Assembly (NCBI GenBank): GCA_045595965.1
Contig: JAZOBN010000001.1
Location: 1 to 64,000 of the forward strand
DNA: 64,000 nt
Origin: CAAGNP01 sp045595965
Lineage (GTDB): Bacteria; Bacteroidota; Bacteroidia; Bacteroidales; UBA932
Reading direction: 5' to 3'
Shown here: positions 1-8,586 of the stretch, piece by piece
Layout of the letters: each line of letters starts with the position of its first letter
How positions within the stretch are numbered: the first letter of the stretch is position 1
Notes under the pieces: model-generated
Seen by the model: only the letters and a program-made list of their open reading frames with translations
Told to the model about the DNA's origin: nothing
Database searches by the model: none
Program-made: the position numbers and the translations under genes

Positions 1-52
1 TTAAGTATATACACTACTACAATAATGATAGAATCAAACTGAGGCTAAATGG

Positions 53-82
53 AAAAAGCCCGGTACAATACCGAGCTTTATT
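53..82 (+). terminator. Stem-loop, possible terminator of a gene left of the window
   Basis: Arms AAAGC-C-CGGTA (55-65) and TACCG-A-GCTTT (69-79) pair with one C/A mismatch around a 3-base loop, followed by a short run TTTATT. This has the shape of an intrinsic terminator, but no gene is visible to its left inside the window, so its target is inferred. Confidence 0.45.
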
Positions 83-118
83 CCAATCTAAGAGCGCCTC
101 TTAATAATGTTAAACCGT

Positions 119-165
119 CCAACTTTTGGGGGTCACATCAAAAGTTTGGTTTTTTTTTTTTTTTT
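119..165 (+). terminator. Hairpin followed by a 16-T run (rho-independent terminator)
   Basis: Arms CCAACTTTTG (119-128) and CAAAAGTTTGG (139-149, one bulged T) form a stem over a 10-base loop and are followed at once by sixteen T residues (150-165). This is a textbook intrinsic terminator for transcription arriving from the left. The hairpin region also resembles what I recall of terminal repeats of Bacteroidota insertion sequences, so the left edge could be the end of a mobile element; no transposase is visible here to test this. Confidence 0.6.
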
Positions 166-201
166 ATGAAAAATTATTGCCCCTTTTAGAAATAAAATGT
201 A

Positions 202-209
202 TACCTTTG
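202..209 (+). promoter_or_regulatory. Bacteroidota -7 box of the fimbrial cluster promoter
   Basis: TACCTTTG fits TAnnTTTG, the -7 element of the Bacteroidota primary sigma factor. A weak upstream partner ATTG lies at 176-179, 22 bases away. Transcription would start near 216, leaving a leader of about 75 bases before the first fimbrial gene. The 17-base context TAAAATGTATACYTTTG recurs at the trigger-factor promoter. Confidence 0.55.
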
Positions 210-291
210 GACATAATTTGCTCAAGTGTCGTGTTTTTGGTTTAGAGGGGTGAGGAGTATTTGAGTAAATAGGCTATAATCTATATAAGGC

Positions 292-798
292 ATGAAACGG
301 TTGTTTGTCATACTGTTCTTGATGGTTTTTCTGTGTATTTCCAAAGATGCGAATGCACAGCGTTTCGCCATATCTACAAATCTTCTGGACTACATCCTTA
401 TAGCCCCCAACCTTGAAGTTGAGTTAGCAATGAACCAGCACAACACAATTTCAATGTTCGCATCTGCCTCCCCTTGGAGGATCAATGAAAAATATTCCAT
501 TTCACAAATAACAGTATCACCTGAGTATAAATATTGGTTTACAATGCCGTTTTTCGGACATTATCTTGGAGCCAATATAAAATATTGCTCTTATGATACA
601 TATTGGAATTCTACAAGGTATGATGGTAATCTCCTCGGTTTGGGGGCGACCTATGGATATAGTATAATAATTGGTAAAAAATGGAACCTTGTGCCGAATA
701 TCGGATTGGGGGTAGGGGCTGATTTTCAGCCCGATCGTGTGAGATTTATCCCACTTCTGACAAAATTCGGCCTGAATATTCAAATGGTGATCAGGTAA
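292..798 (+). CDS. DUF3575 family small outer-membrane barrel protein
   Basis: Predicted 168-residue exported protein. Residues 1-23 form a type I signal peptide ending in ANA|Q. The rest matches the pattern of DUF3575 proteins found with Bacteroidales fimbriae: an opening AISTNLLDY-type strand, alternating hydrophobic strands, PEYKYWF, a GHYLG segment, and a C-terminal strand ending in a basic residue, as in outer-membrane beta-barrels. It is the first gene of a 22-kb co-oriented fimbrial cluster and ends one base before the next gene. A role in assembly or anchoring of fimbriae at the outer membrane is inferred from family and context. The start is the first ATG after the promoter; there is no clear Shine-Dalgarno sequence. 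Confidence 0.75.
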   Translation: MKRLFVILFLMVFLCISKDANAQRFAISTNLLDYILIAPNLEVELAMNQHNTISMFASASPWRINEKYSISQITVSPEYKYWFTMPFFGHYLGANIKYCSYDTYWNSTRYDGNLLGLGATYGYSIIIGKKWNLVPNIGLGVGADFQPDRVRFIPLLTKFGLNIQMVIR

Positions 799-799
799 G

Positions 800-2869
800 A
801 TGAAGAGATTTGTGTTGTTATTATCTTTGTTGCTGGCCCTGACATCATTTGATAACGAATTGAAGGCGCAGCACGAGATCCGGATACAGGGAGTAGTTAA
901 GGATGTAAATACTCAGGATCCAATTCCTGGAGTGGTAATCCTCTTAAATGGAGATAGAGTAGCTGTATCAGACATTGACGGTAAATATGCTTGTTTTGTT
1001 CCGAACAATGCGGAGTTGTTGTTCTACAACCCCGATTACAACGATTATACATTGAATGTCGACAATCGCCAGATCATAAATGTGGCGATGAGTATGAAGG
1101 TGGTGGAACTTCAGGAGTCCATCATTGTGGGGAAGATGTCCAAAAAGACAATTGTTGTGGACCAGACCGAACTTGAGGTGGTCGGTAACTATTTCCACCT
1201 TAAGACAAAGTTCAGAGTTCCCAAACAGATATTCACCTCAGAAAAGAGATTCATCGTACAGCCTACCCTTGTCGATGTTACCCGTGAAGATTATTCCTAT
1301 TTCAGACCTGTAGTGATCGATGGTGACATATATAAGGTAAACAGACAGAGGGCTTCCGGTTATCAGGAGAATGAAGATGTTCTTGCACCATATATAGTGG
1401 AGAATACCCTTGACGAGACAGAGCATATCTATGCATTCCACGACTCTGTTTTCATCAGCAGGGAGTATTTCAATAATGACTTCAGGGCAGAGTGCTATCT
1501 GGCTGTAAATGCAAATTATGCAAATCCCCCCAAAGATTATCTCGATACGGTAATCATTGCAAGGGGTACACAGAACCCTCTCCGCTTCCTCGATTACCAT
1601 ATCAATCCGCTTGAACTTGTCGATACATCATTGATTCCTAAGCCGGAAATGAAACTTGTTGCCGATCAAGGTGTTTCGAAGATCGGATTTGTCATCGGAA
1701 AGGCGCAGCTTGACAAGAGCAATCCTCAGAATGAGGTGGAGATGAATGCAATCAAAGAGAAGCTTCATAGAATTGTAAACAACCGTTTCTCCACTTTGAA
1801 TGCAATTTCTGTAGTCGGCTATGCATCTCCTGACGGACGTTACCGCAGCAATGCCCTTCTGGCACAAGCGAGAACAGATGTGGTTCTGGATGAGATTGTC
1901 TCTTCCCTTCCGGAAGATGTGAAGAAGGTCTTGAAACTCTCATCAATGGCTGTGGTGGAGCCGTGGAGCAAAGTCGCCCAGCTTATGAGGGAGGATTCGT
2001 TGCCCCTTGCAGCAGATGTCCAGGCTATAGTAGACAAATACAAGGATGACTTTGTAAATACACAGGCAGCCATCAGAAGGCTTCCTGACTATAAAAAAGT
2101 GATAGCAGCAGAGTATCTTCCAAGATTGAGAAGGGTAGAGTATGTTATCAACTCTACAGAGTTCAGAAACCTTACCACTCCGGAAATCTGGGCGAGATTC
2201 AACAGCGGAGAGGAGGATATATCGAGATATGAGTTCTGGAACATGATCGAATCTTGTGAGGACTCGTTGAAGAAGGTGGAGATGGAGAGATACTCCCTCA
2301 AGAAATATCCTAACTTTACACTTATTGCCAACAGGGAGGCTGTCAGACTTCATCAGACCGATTCTGTCAATCTTGAGTTGCTCAAACCTTGTCTGAACAG
2401 ATATGCTCCACTTGAAATCAAGTACAATCAGGCTTTGATGGCGTTAAAAGATGGAGATGTCGATATGGCTGACTCTCTTATCAGATATATCCCTTCAGAG
2501 TCAAGAACATATTATCTTAAATCGATTGTAAATACCCTTAACGGAAACTACGAAGAGGCATACCCTTATATCGCATCTATGGGTGGTCTGAATGAGGTTC
2601 TTTTGCTCCTTTGCATGGGTAGGAACAAGGATGCTGATGCCAAGGTATCAAAACTCCTTGAAGATGAAGCGAACTGGGCGGATGCAAGGATATGGTATAT
2701 CAAGGCTGTCTGCGCAAACAGACTTGACCAGTTGAATTACGCTATGGATGCACTGATGCAGGCCATAACTATTGATCCGAAACTCGAGGAGATTGCACGA
2801 CTCGACTCGGATGTAATGGATATAATTGAGATTTTAATCCCTTCAGAAGAGGAGGGCAGTTTGGAATGA
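800..2869 (+). CDS. Fimbria-associated protein: carboxypeptidase-regulatory-like, OmpA-like and TPR-like regions
   Basis: 689 residues with a signal peptide (about 1-24, ending KAQ). Residues 29-95 look like a carboxypeptidase-regulatory-like beta-sandwich (VKDVNTQDPIPGVVILLNG, then SDIDGKY). Residues about 290-395 look OmpA-like, with a strand-helix stretch and the GYASPDG motif near 339 followed by ARTDVV, as in DUF3868/OmpA-type proteins of Mfa/Fim clusters. The tail (about 570-689) has helical TPR-like repeats. Residues 100-290 I do not recognise. It overlaps the next gene by 4 bases (ATGA), which suggests translational coupling. An outer-membrane or periplasmic fimbrial assembly or anchor role is inferred. 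It is longer than the usual DUF3868 protein because of the N-terminal domain and the helical tail. Confidence 0.65.
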   Translation: MKRFVLLLSLLLALTSFDNELKAQHEIRIQGVVKDVNTQDPIPGVVILLNGDRVAVSDIDGKYACFVPNNAELLFYNPDYNDYTLNVDNRQIINVAMSMKVVELQESIIVGKMSKKTIVVDQTELEVVGNYFHLKTKFRVPKQIFTSEKRFIVQPTLVDVTREDYSYFRPVVIDGDIYKVNRQRASGYQENEDVLAPYIVENTLDETEHIYAFHDSVFISREYFNNDFRAECYLAVNANYANPPKDYLDTVIIARGTQNPLRFLDYHINPLELVDTSLIPKPEMKLVADQGVSKIGFVIGKAQLDKSNPQNEVEMNAIKEKLHRIVNNRFSTLNAISVVGYASPDGRYRSNALLAQARTDVVLDEIVSSLPEDVKKVLKLSSMAVVEPWSKVAQLMREDSLPLAADVQAIVDKYKDDFVNTQAAIRRLPDYKKVIAAEYLPRLRRVEYVINSTEFRNLTTPEIWARFNSGEEDISRYEFWNMIESCEDSLKKVEMERYSLKKYPNFTLIANREAVRLHQTDSVNLELLKPCLNRYAPLEIKYNQALMALKDGDVDMADSLIRYIPSESRTYYLKSIVNTLNGNYEEAYPYIASMGGLNEVLLLLCMGRNKDADAKVSKLLEDEANWADARIWYIKAVCANRLDQLNYAMDALMQAITIDPKLEEIARLDSDVMDIIEILIPSEEEGSLE

Positions 2870-4077
2870 TGAAAGTGAGAAACATACTATTTGTCCTCTG
2901 CTTTGTAGCCGCTATGTCGCTGCAAAACGGAGTTCTGCACGCTCAAGTAGTAGGGTCTCCTGTGAATGAAAAGAATGCAATCGACTACCGTTTCCAATAT
3001 TTTGATGGCAGGCTGCCACGATTTGCCGATTCTGTAAAATTCAGAGACAAAATCTACACTCTCTTCGGTGCGGGTATTGAGGCTAACTGGGAGAGATCTC
3101 AGGGCCTCGACTCATACATGATCAATTTCACCTCAAAAGCAACCGTCGGTTATACATTCACACCCGTACATGCTATTGAGGCTGATTTTTTATATAGCAA
3201 TGTGGGAAGCCATCCAAATTATGGTGCAAACCTCAATTATGTGATGAATCTTACCAATTTTGCATCCAAAGAGGGGTCGTTCAATAAAGTGGAGGCACTC
3301 TTTATCAATGGACTCGCATACCGGTATGCCGATTCGAAACATATGTACGGTTTCAATACAGGTATAAGGTTGCAATGGAATCCTGGCATCAATTGCGGTC
3401 TCTTCATCGAACCAAGGATTTCTCTCCTCTCTGATCCGAACTCATCCAGACATATATCTTCAATCCCATCTGTAAATATGGGGTTGACAGTGAGATTCCA
3501 CAAACCAAATTACTATTTGTGGGATTACCTCACCCCGTTTGCTATCAAGACCAACTTGCTTTACGATGCAGTTTCTGCACTTAATGTGGCGATTGAGGCA
3601 CCTATCGGTGAGAGGTGGTCAGTTGTGGCTGATTGGGTGGCACCATGGTGGAGTGACTACGACAAGCAGCTCTATATACAGCTTATGCAGGGGAGCATAG
3701 AGGGACGCTACTGGTTCGGAGACAGGGAAGATAAGCTTCAGCTGACCGGATGGTTTGCAGGTCTCTCTGCAGGGGGTGGTGTATATGACTTCATGTTCAA
3801 CGAAAGAAAAGGTATCCAGGGTGAATTCCAGGTCTATAGTGCAGTGGCAGGATATGCACATCCTATCAACAAGAGCGGGACACTTAGAATGGAGTACGAA
3901 CTTGGGCTTGGATGGCTCAATACTGAATATGTAAAATATTGGTGGGACGGTTTTGATTATACATTGGTGGCTCCATCTCCGCAAACATGGGTTACCAATT
4001 GGTATGGACCTACCAAACTACAGGTATCTTTGGTATATTATCTGAAAATAAGATCTAAAGTGGGAGGCAGACTATGA
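2866..4077 (+). CDS. DUF3575 family outer-membrane barrel protein
   Basis: 403 residues, with two adjacent ATG codons at the start, the first overlapping the previous stop codon. A signal peptide ends near LHAQ (about 27). The first half is rich in amphipathic strands with aromatic belts. The second half (about 225-403) is a clear DUF3575 segment: FAIKTNLLYD, VAIEAPIGERWSV, EGRYWFGD, GIQGEF and a terminal strand ending KVGGRL. This family accompanies FimA/Mfa1-type fimbrial genes in Bacteroidales. It may act at the outer membrane as a base or assembly partner of the fimbria; the exact role is unknown. It is followed by a DUF5119 lipoprotein with a 4-base overlap, the same pair order as at 6263-8520. 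Confidence 0.75.
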   Translation: MMKVRNILFVLCFVAAMSLQNGVLHAQVVGSPVNEKNAIDYRFQYFDGRLPRFADSVKFRDKIYTLFGAGIEANWERSQGLDSYMINFTSKATVGYTFTPVHAIEADFLYSNVGSHPNYGANLNYVMNLTNFASKEGSFNKVEALFINGLAYRYADSKHMYGFNTGIRLQWNPGINCGLFIEPRISLLSDPNSSRHISSIPSVNMGLTVRFHKPNYYLWDYLTPFAIKTNLLYDAVSALNVAIEAPIGERWSVVADWVAPWWSDYDKQLYIQLMQGSIEGRYWFGDREDKLQLTGWFAGLSAGGGVYDFMFNERKGIQGEFQVYSAVAGYAHPINKSGTLRMEYELGLGWLNTEYVKYWWDGFDYTLVAPSPQTWVTNWYGPTKLQVSLVYYLKIRSKVGGRL

Positions 4078-5012
4078 GTAGGATAATGATTGCCATATCA
4101 ATGCTGATGTTGCTTGCAACATCTTGTTACAGAAAAGATCTTCTGGAACCAGACCACCACCATGGTGAGCCTGTATATGTGGATATAAAGGTCGATGTGG
4201 CTGTAGATGAATATATTGACGAGGAGAACGCCTTGGCATACGAAGCTATCCTTGAGACAGCAAGGAGTATTACGGTTGTAGCATACCCTCTTGACGAGAC
4301 CGGTGTGTATGGTGTACACAAGATTAACGGTCTGAGCGGAACCATCTGGTTGTTACCGGGCAGATATGACCTTCTGATCTATACATCGGACTTCTACGAT
4401 CTGGATGGTACATTCTACAGGGGAATGGATCTACTTTCGCAGGCAGAGGCATATACCAACCAGGCAAAGGTGAGATCAAAGGTGAAGAGTTATGTAATAT
4501 CGGAGCCTGACCCCACTTTCGTACACGCATATAGAGGATTTCTTGTGACAGAGGGGGACAATACCCTTGAGAGTGGTCTTGATCCTATCAGTTATAGGTA
4601 TTGGTTCCATGTCGATGTGGAGGGGCTTGATTATATCACCTCTGCTTATATGGAGATCGATGGTATGTATACCACTGCATTTATGGCAGACGGATCACAC
4701 AGAGAGGATGAATTTGCATCACAGAAGATAGAAACAACTCTCCATAAGGACGAGAACAAGATAAAAGGGGAGTTCTTCTCATTTGGTCCCCATCAGGATG
4801 ACAGTGTCAAGAACTCAATGGTTTTGACATTCATAAATGGAAGAACCATCAAAATACAACTTGAAGATATCTCTCCGGAGATAAAGAAATTGAGAAAGGG
4901 TGGTGAGATTATTATCAAACAGAAGATTGTAATCAATGTGGACGATACAGGTGCCGGATTTGACCCTGTAGTGAAGGACTGGGACGATGAAGAGGTTGTA
5001 TTCCCTATCTAA
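4074..5012 (+). CDS. DUF5119 domain lipoprotein, probable fimbrial anchor
   Basis: 312 residues with a lipoprotein signal peptide (lipobox LATSC, lipidated Cys18). The body is beta-rich, of the DUF5119 kind found between DUF3575 and fimbrillin genes in Bacteroidales. It contains a typical strand-turn pattern around the LLPGRYDLLIYTSD segment and ends with WDDEEVVFPI, like its paralogue at 7489-8520 (WDDVIIDLPL). By position and lipidation it corresponds to the FimB/Mfa2 anchor subunits that fix the fimbria to the outer membrane. That function is inferred, not shown by sequence. A 71-base A+T-rich spacer separates it from the fimbrillin gene downstream. Confidence 0.7.
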   Translation: MSRIMIAISMLMLLATSCYRKDLLEPDHHHGEPVYVDIKVDVAVDEYIDEENALAYEAILETARSITVVAYPLDETGVYGVHKINGLSGTIWLLPGRYDLLIYTSDFYDLDGTFYRGMDLLSQAEAYTNQAKVRSKVKSYVISEPDPTFVHAYRGFLVTEGDNTLESGLDPISYRYWFHVDVEGLDYITSAYMEIDGMYTTAFMADGSHREDEFASQKIETTLHKDENKIKGEFFSFGPHQDDSVKNSMVLTFINGRTIKIQLEDISPEIKKLRKGGEIIIKQKIVINVDDTGAGFDPVVKDWDDEEVVFPI

Positions 5013-5083
5013 AAAGTGAATGAAAACGGTTATAAACGAATAAAACAATTAAAATAAATTATAAACACTTAACACACACTATT

Positions 5084-6178
5084 ATGAAAAGATTCTTAAT
5101 GTTAGCATCTTTGATGGTTTTTGTAGCGGCTTCTTGTACAAAAACTAACATCAAAAACGAAGTTGAGAGCCCCATCTCTTTCTCAGCTGAATCTGGTAAA
5201 CTTACCCGCGCCATTGTACAGGGTGGAACATATCCTCTAGATCAACCTTTTGGTGTATATGCTTATGGTAAGCAAGCTAATGAAACCACTCCTGTAATGT
5301 CTAATAAAGAAGTGTCATACTCAACAACTGACACAAAATGGAGTGCTACAGGTGATGTCAAATATTACTGGCCTAATGACCCTACCACTACAATGGACTT
5401 TTACGCATATTCTCCGTTTATTGGTAATGACAAAACAGCAACAGCTCCAGATAAAGTTATGAATGGTACTATCGAACATACAGAAGCTGCAGGTCTTTCA
5501 TTGTCTGGCTATACTCACTCCAATATGTATGTTGACTTTATGGTAGCAACCCCTGTCAAAGGTGCAAAATACAGTACCCCTAATGGTGATCAGAATGCTA
5601 CATCAGTAACATCAGGTCAGGTTCCTCTATCTTTCCACCACCAGATGACTCAGGTTATTTTCAATGTGACCACAGATAAAGCATATACAGGAATCACTTT
5701 CCAGATTCAGAAGATTACTTTGAAGGGTATTAATAATACTGCATCTTATGTGCAAGACTATCAAGACGCATATGGTGCTTGGACAGCAACAGGTGCTGCG
5801 GAATATGAAATTTTCCCTGCTGAGGCTACTAATGGCGGTGTTGCAGAAGATGAGGAAGCAAAAAAGTTGACAAACGCAGCGAATGCACAAACATTTGCAA
5901 CATTGACCACTACAGGTGTAACAATGATTCCTCAGACAATTGAGGACGGTGCCCAGAAATTCGAAATCGTTTACAAAATCAGCGGTACCGGTGTAGCAAC
6001 TGAAACTGTAACGAAAGAGGTTGAATTTTTTGTTGATGCAAATACAACTGTTCAGTGGCAACCTAACAAGAAAATCACCTATACAGTCAAGATCGGCTTG
6101 AACGAGATTACATTTGCACCTTCTGTTGTTGCTTGGGATGAAAATACATCCGGCAGCGAATATACTTTCCAACAATAA
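5084..6178 (+). CDS. Fimbrillin family protein (Mfa-like/FimA-like), likely shaft subunit of module A
   Basis: 364 residues. Lipobox VAASC (Cys18), then a beta-strand and the sequence LTRAIV with Arg42. P. gingivalis FimA and Mfa1 are lipoproteins cut after an Arg at residue 46 or 49 to release a polymerising form, so Arg42 is the expected maturation site. The body has typical fimbrillin landmarks: FGVYAYG, YYWPND, a strand ahead of HHQMTQVIFNV, MIPQT, and a C-terminal strand SVVAWDENTSG suited to strand-exchange polymerisation. The 45 bases before the ATG contain no G, which in Bacteroidota favours strong translation. A stem-loop at 6222-6249 follows the gene. Major-subunit status is inferred from this context. 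Confidence 0.8.
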   Translation: MKRFLMLASLMVFVAASCTKTNIKNEVESPISFSAESGKLTRAIVQGGTYPLDQPFGVYAYGKQANETTPVMSNKEVSYSTTDTKWSATGDVKYYWPNDPTTTMDFYAYSPFIGNDKTATAPDKVMNGTIEHTEAAGLSLSGYTHSNMYVDFMVATPVKGAKYSTPNGDQNATSVTSGQVPLSFHHQMTQVIFNVTTDKAYTGITFQIQKITLKGINNTASYVQDYQDAYGAWTATGAAEYEIFPAEATNGGVAEDEEAKKLTNAANAQTFATLTTTGVTMIPQTIEDGAQKFEIVYKISGTGVATETVTKEVEFFVDANTTVQWQPNKKITYTVKIGLNEITFAPSVVAWDENTSGSEYTFQQ

Positions 6179-6221
6179 TTACAACATACGGCGAATTTTC
6201 ACTGATTTATATTGTGCATTA

Positions 6222-6249
6222 AGAGAGAGGCTATAATCAACCTCTCTCT
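6222..6249 (+). other. Stem-loop between fimbrillin and the next gene
   Basis: Perfect 9-base arms AGAGAGAGG (6222-6230) and CCTCTCTCT (6241-6249) with a 10-base loop. No T run follows, so it is more likely an mRNA stability or partial attenuation element than a full terminator. It lies in the 84-base gap after the first fimbrillin gene; a stronger hairpin stands in the same place after the second one (9631-9658). Confidence 0.6.
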
Positions 6250-6262
6250 ATGTGCATAATTT

Positions 6263-7492
6263 ATGATGAAAAATATCTGGTCCAAAATATTGTTTTTCTG
6301 CACCCTTATTCTGGTCAGCAATTCTGCTTTTTCACAGCAGGATACCCTTTTTGTACCCTGTGAGTTCAAGACCCAGATGTTTTTCAGATTCGACAAATCG
6401 AGAGTCGATCATGATTATTTGGATAACCAACGTATTCTAAATGAATTAGTTACGGTGGTTTCTCAACGGGGGGGGGTAGTTATAGACTCCATTCTGATTG
6501 TTTCACAATCGTCCCCTGAAGGTCCATTTACCTACAACACAAACCTTTCACACAGGAGAGCATCATCCATTAAAAACTATATGGAGCAGAGGTGCCCGGA
6601 GATAGCACATCTGCTGAGAGTGGAGGGTGATGGTGAGTCCTGGAGAAGACTGCGTGAATATATTCTGCAGGATCAGACACTCTCTTCTGAAGATAAGGGC
6701 TCGCTTGTTCAAATTATCGACTCCGATGTGAGGATTCAGATCAAAAAAAGGAGACTTGAATCCCACCCCAAATACAAATACCTCCTCAATACCCATTATA
6801 AAAGACTACGCTACTCTGCAATTCATGTCATCGGCAGAATGCCGGTAGTTCTTACGACTGCGGAGGAACTCTCATCCTATGATGAGATTGAATATGTGGA
6901 AGATACCCTCTATTTGCCACCAGATACTCTTCGCAAGGCACTTCCACTCAATTATACCCAAAAAGAACTCTTCTACCTCAGAACAAACTTCCTTGTTCCC
7001 CTCTCAAACTTTGGGGTGGAGGTAGCCCTTGGCAACAACTGGTCTATGGCTGCCGACTACTATTTCCCCTGGATTTTCCGCAACCCCAACCACAAGAACT
7101 GTTTGCAGTTGCTCGGTTGGAACCTCGAAGGACGCTACTGGTTTGGAAAGGAGAGGAGAAGGGAAGATCGTCTCGAAGGGCACTCCGTAGGTCTTGGGGG
7201 CTCCTTTGGCTATTACGATTTTGAAAAACAGTATGAGGGTATCCAGGGTGAGTTTATAAATGTAGGGCTCGATTACCAATACTCAATCCCGATTTGCAAA
7301 GACAAACTCCACATGGAGTTCTCTCTCGGCGTAGGCTACATCTACTCTTATCTCCGTCCGTACGATGTGTTTGAAGATGGTGGGAAAGGGTACCGTAAAG
7401 GGTATTCCGAAAAATTCCATTGGATAGGGCCCAATAAGGCATCTGTTTCACTTGTAGTCCCGATCAGGGGGAAAAGGAGGTTGGCACAATGA
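6263..7492 (+). CDS. OmpA-like plus DUF3575 fimbria-associated outer-membrane protein
   Basis: 409 residues with a signal peptide (about 1-24, ending FSQ). Residues about 35-150 are OmpA-like: FRFDKSRVDHDYLDN, then SSPEG and LSHRRASSIKNYM, the pattern seen in DUF3868/OmpA-type proteins of fimbrial loci. Residues about 235-409 form a DUF3575 barrel: LRTNFLVP, GVEVALGNNWSM, EGRYWFG, GIQGEF. It thus joins in one chain what module A spreads over two genes. A tract of nine G residues (6468-6476) encodes Arg-Gly-Gly inside the OmpA-like part, so slippage there would shift the frame early. It overlaps the downstream DUF5119 gene by 4 bases (ATGA). The start could be either of two adjacent ATG codons (6263 or 6266). 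Confidence 0.75.
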   Translation: MMKNIWSKILFFCTLILVSNSAFSQQDTLFVPCEFKTQMFFRFDKSRVDHDYLDNQRILNELVTVVSQRGGVVIDSILIVSQSSPEGPFTYNTNLSHRRASSIKNYMEQRCPEIAHLLRVEGDGESWRRLREYILQDQTLSSEDKGSLVQIIDSDVRIQIKKRRLESHPKYKYLLNTHYKRLRYSAIHVIGRMPVVLTTAEELSSYDEIEYVEDTLYLPPDTLRKALPLNYTQKELFYLRTNFLVPLSNFGVEVALGNNWSMAADYYFPWIFRNPNHKNCLQLLGWNLEGRYWFGKERRREDRLEGHSVGLGGSFGYYDFEKQYEGIQGEFINVGLDYQYSIPICKDKLHMEFSLGVGYIYSYLRPYDVFEDGGKGYRKGYSEKFHWIGPNKASVSLVVPIRGKRRLAQ

Positions 7493-8520
7493 GATTTAGA
7501 TGGCTAAAAACAGTCTCGGCGCTTCTCCTGTTATCCTGCATATCTGCAGGGTGCAAGCGTATGCCCTTGTATGATCTTTACACCAAAGTGCTTGTGGAGG
7601 TCGACATTGCGACCCATTGCGGTGTAGAACTCGATATGGTGGTAGATACCGAACTTGGTGAAGAACTTGCAAGAAAAAGGGATGGTGTTATGCCCCTCTA
7701 TATGATGGCGGTTTTCTATGATGTCTCAAATCACGAGGCGAAGGTCTCTACTATCCTTGAGGCGACAGGGGGGGAGGTGAGTGTTCCTGCAGGGGATTAC
7801 AATCTGGTACTGTATAATTTCGGTACAGAGTCGACACAGATCACATCTGAAAACCATAGGCTGGAGGCAAATGCATTTACAAGTGACGTCACCAAGATGA
7901 TGGGTGGACAGTTCAAAGCAAATGTGGCAAATGCACTCGCCAAATCTGCAACGAAAGTGAATACAAAGGGGTATGAAGATGATCCTATCATCTACGAACC
8001 TGACCACTTGTATGTTGCAAATGAGATGGAGGTAAATGTTCCGGCATTCTCCGGACTTGACACCCTCCATGTGATAAAGACAAATGCAGCAACAATTCTC
8101 GATGTTTACACACTGGAGGTGTTAGGTGTAAAGGGGTGTGAGTATATTGAGAAGGCTGAGATATTCCTGACAGGCCAGTCACGGTCACACTATTTCGGAT
8201 GTGGTGAGATGGATGAAAATCCGGCCACATTATATATGACACTGGAGAAAGATCCCGACAACAACCGTCTATATACAGTATTGTGTACCTTCGGAAAACT
8301 CCCGGGGAAGGTGAATAGTGTATATCTCGACATCACCTCTCTCGATGGGAAGAGATACAGATATGTGTATGATATTACAGACCAGTTCGAGGATCCTGAG
8401 AATATAAACCACAGACTTGTAATTCAAGATGATATAAATGTGCAGCCTACACAGGGCGGTGGGGGATTGGCCCCCGATGTGGATGATTGGGATGATGTGA
8501 TTATAGACCTGCCGTTGTAG
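7489..8520 (+). CDS. DUF5119 domain lipoprotein, probable fimbrial anchor of module B
   Basis: 343 residues. Lipobox ISAGC (Cys22) followed by KRMPLYDLY. Paralogue of the 4074-5012 protein: same gene order, same beta-rich organisation with VPAGDYNLVLYNFG, and the same kind of C-terminus (WDDVIIDLPL). A run of seven G residues lies at 7768-7774. The upstream DUF3575 gene overlaps it by 4 bases; a 66-base A+T-rich leader separates it from the next fimbrillin. It is expected to sit in the outer membrane and cap or anchor the fimbria, by analogy with FimB/Mfa2; this is inference. Confidence 0.7.
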   Translation: MRFRWLKTVSALLLLSCISAGCKRMPLYDLYTKVLVEVDIATHCGVELDMVVDTELGEELARKRDGVMPLYMMAVFYDVSNHEAKVSTILEATGGEVSVPAGDYNLVLYNFGTESTQITSENHRLEANAFTSDVTKMMGGQFKANVANALAKSATKVNTKGYEDDPIIYEPDHLYVANEMEVNVPAFSGLDTLHVIKTNAATILDVYTLEVLGVKGCEYIEKAEIFLTGQSRSHYFGCGEMDENPATLYMTLEKDPDNNRLYTVLCTFGKLPGKVNSVYLDITSLDGKRYRYVYDITDQFEDPENINHRLVIQDDINVQPTQGGGGLAPDVDDWDDVIIDLPL

Positions 8521-8586
8521 TGCAATGATATGAAATATAAAACAATAAATAACTAACTAATTATTAACCAATTAACTTTATTTTAC

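Noticed and set aside
119..149. A complete insertion sequence at the left edge.
   Set aside because: Only a hairpin that recalls IS ends is present; no transposase or second end is inside the window.
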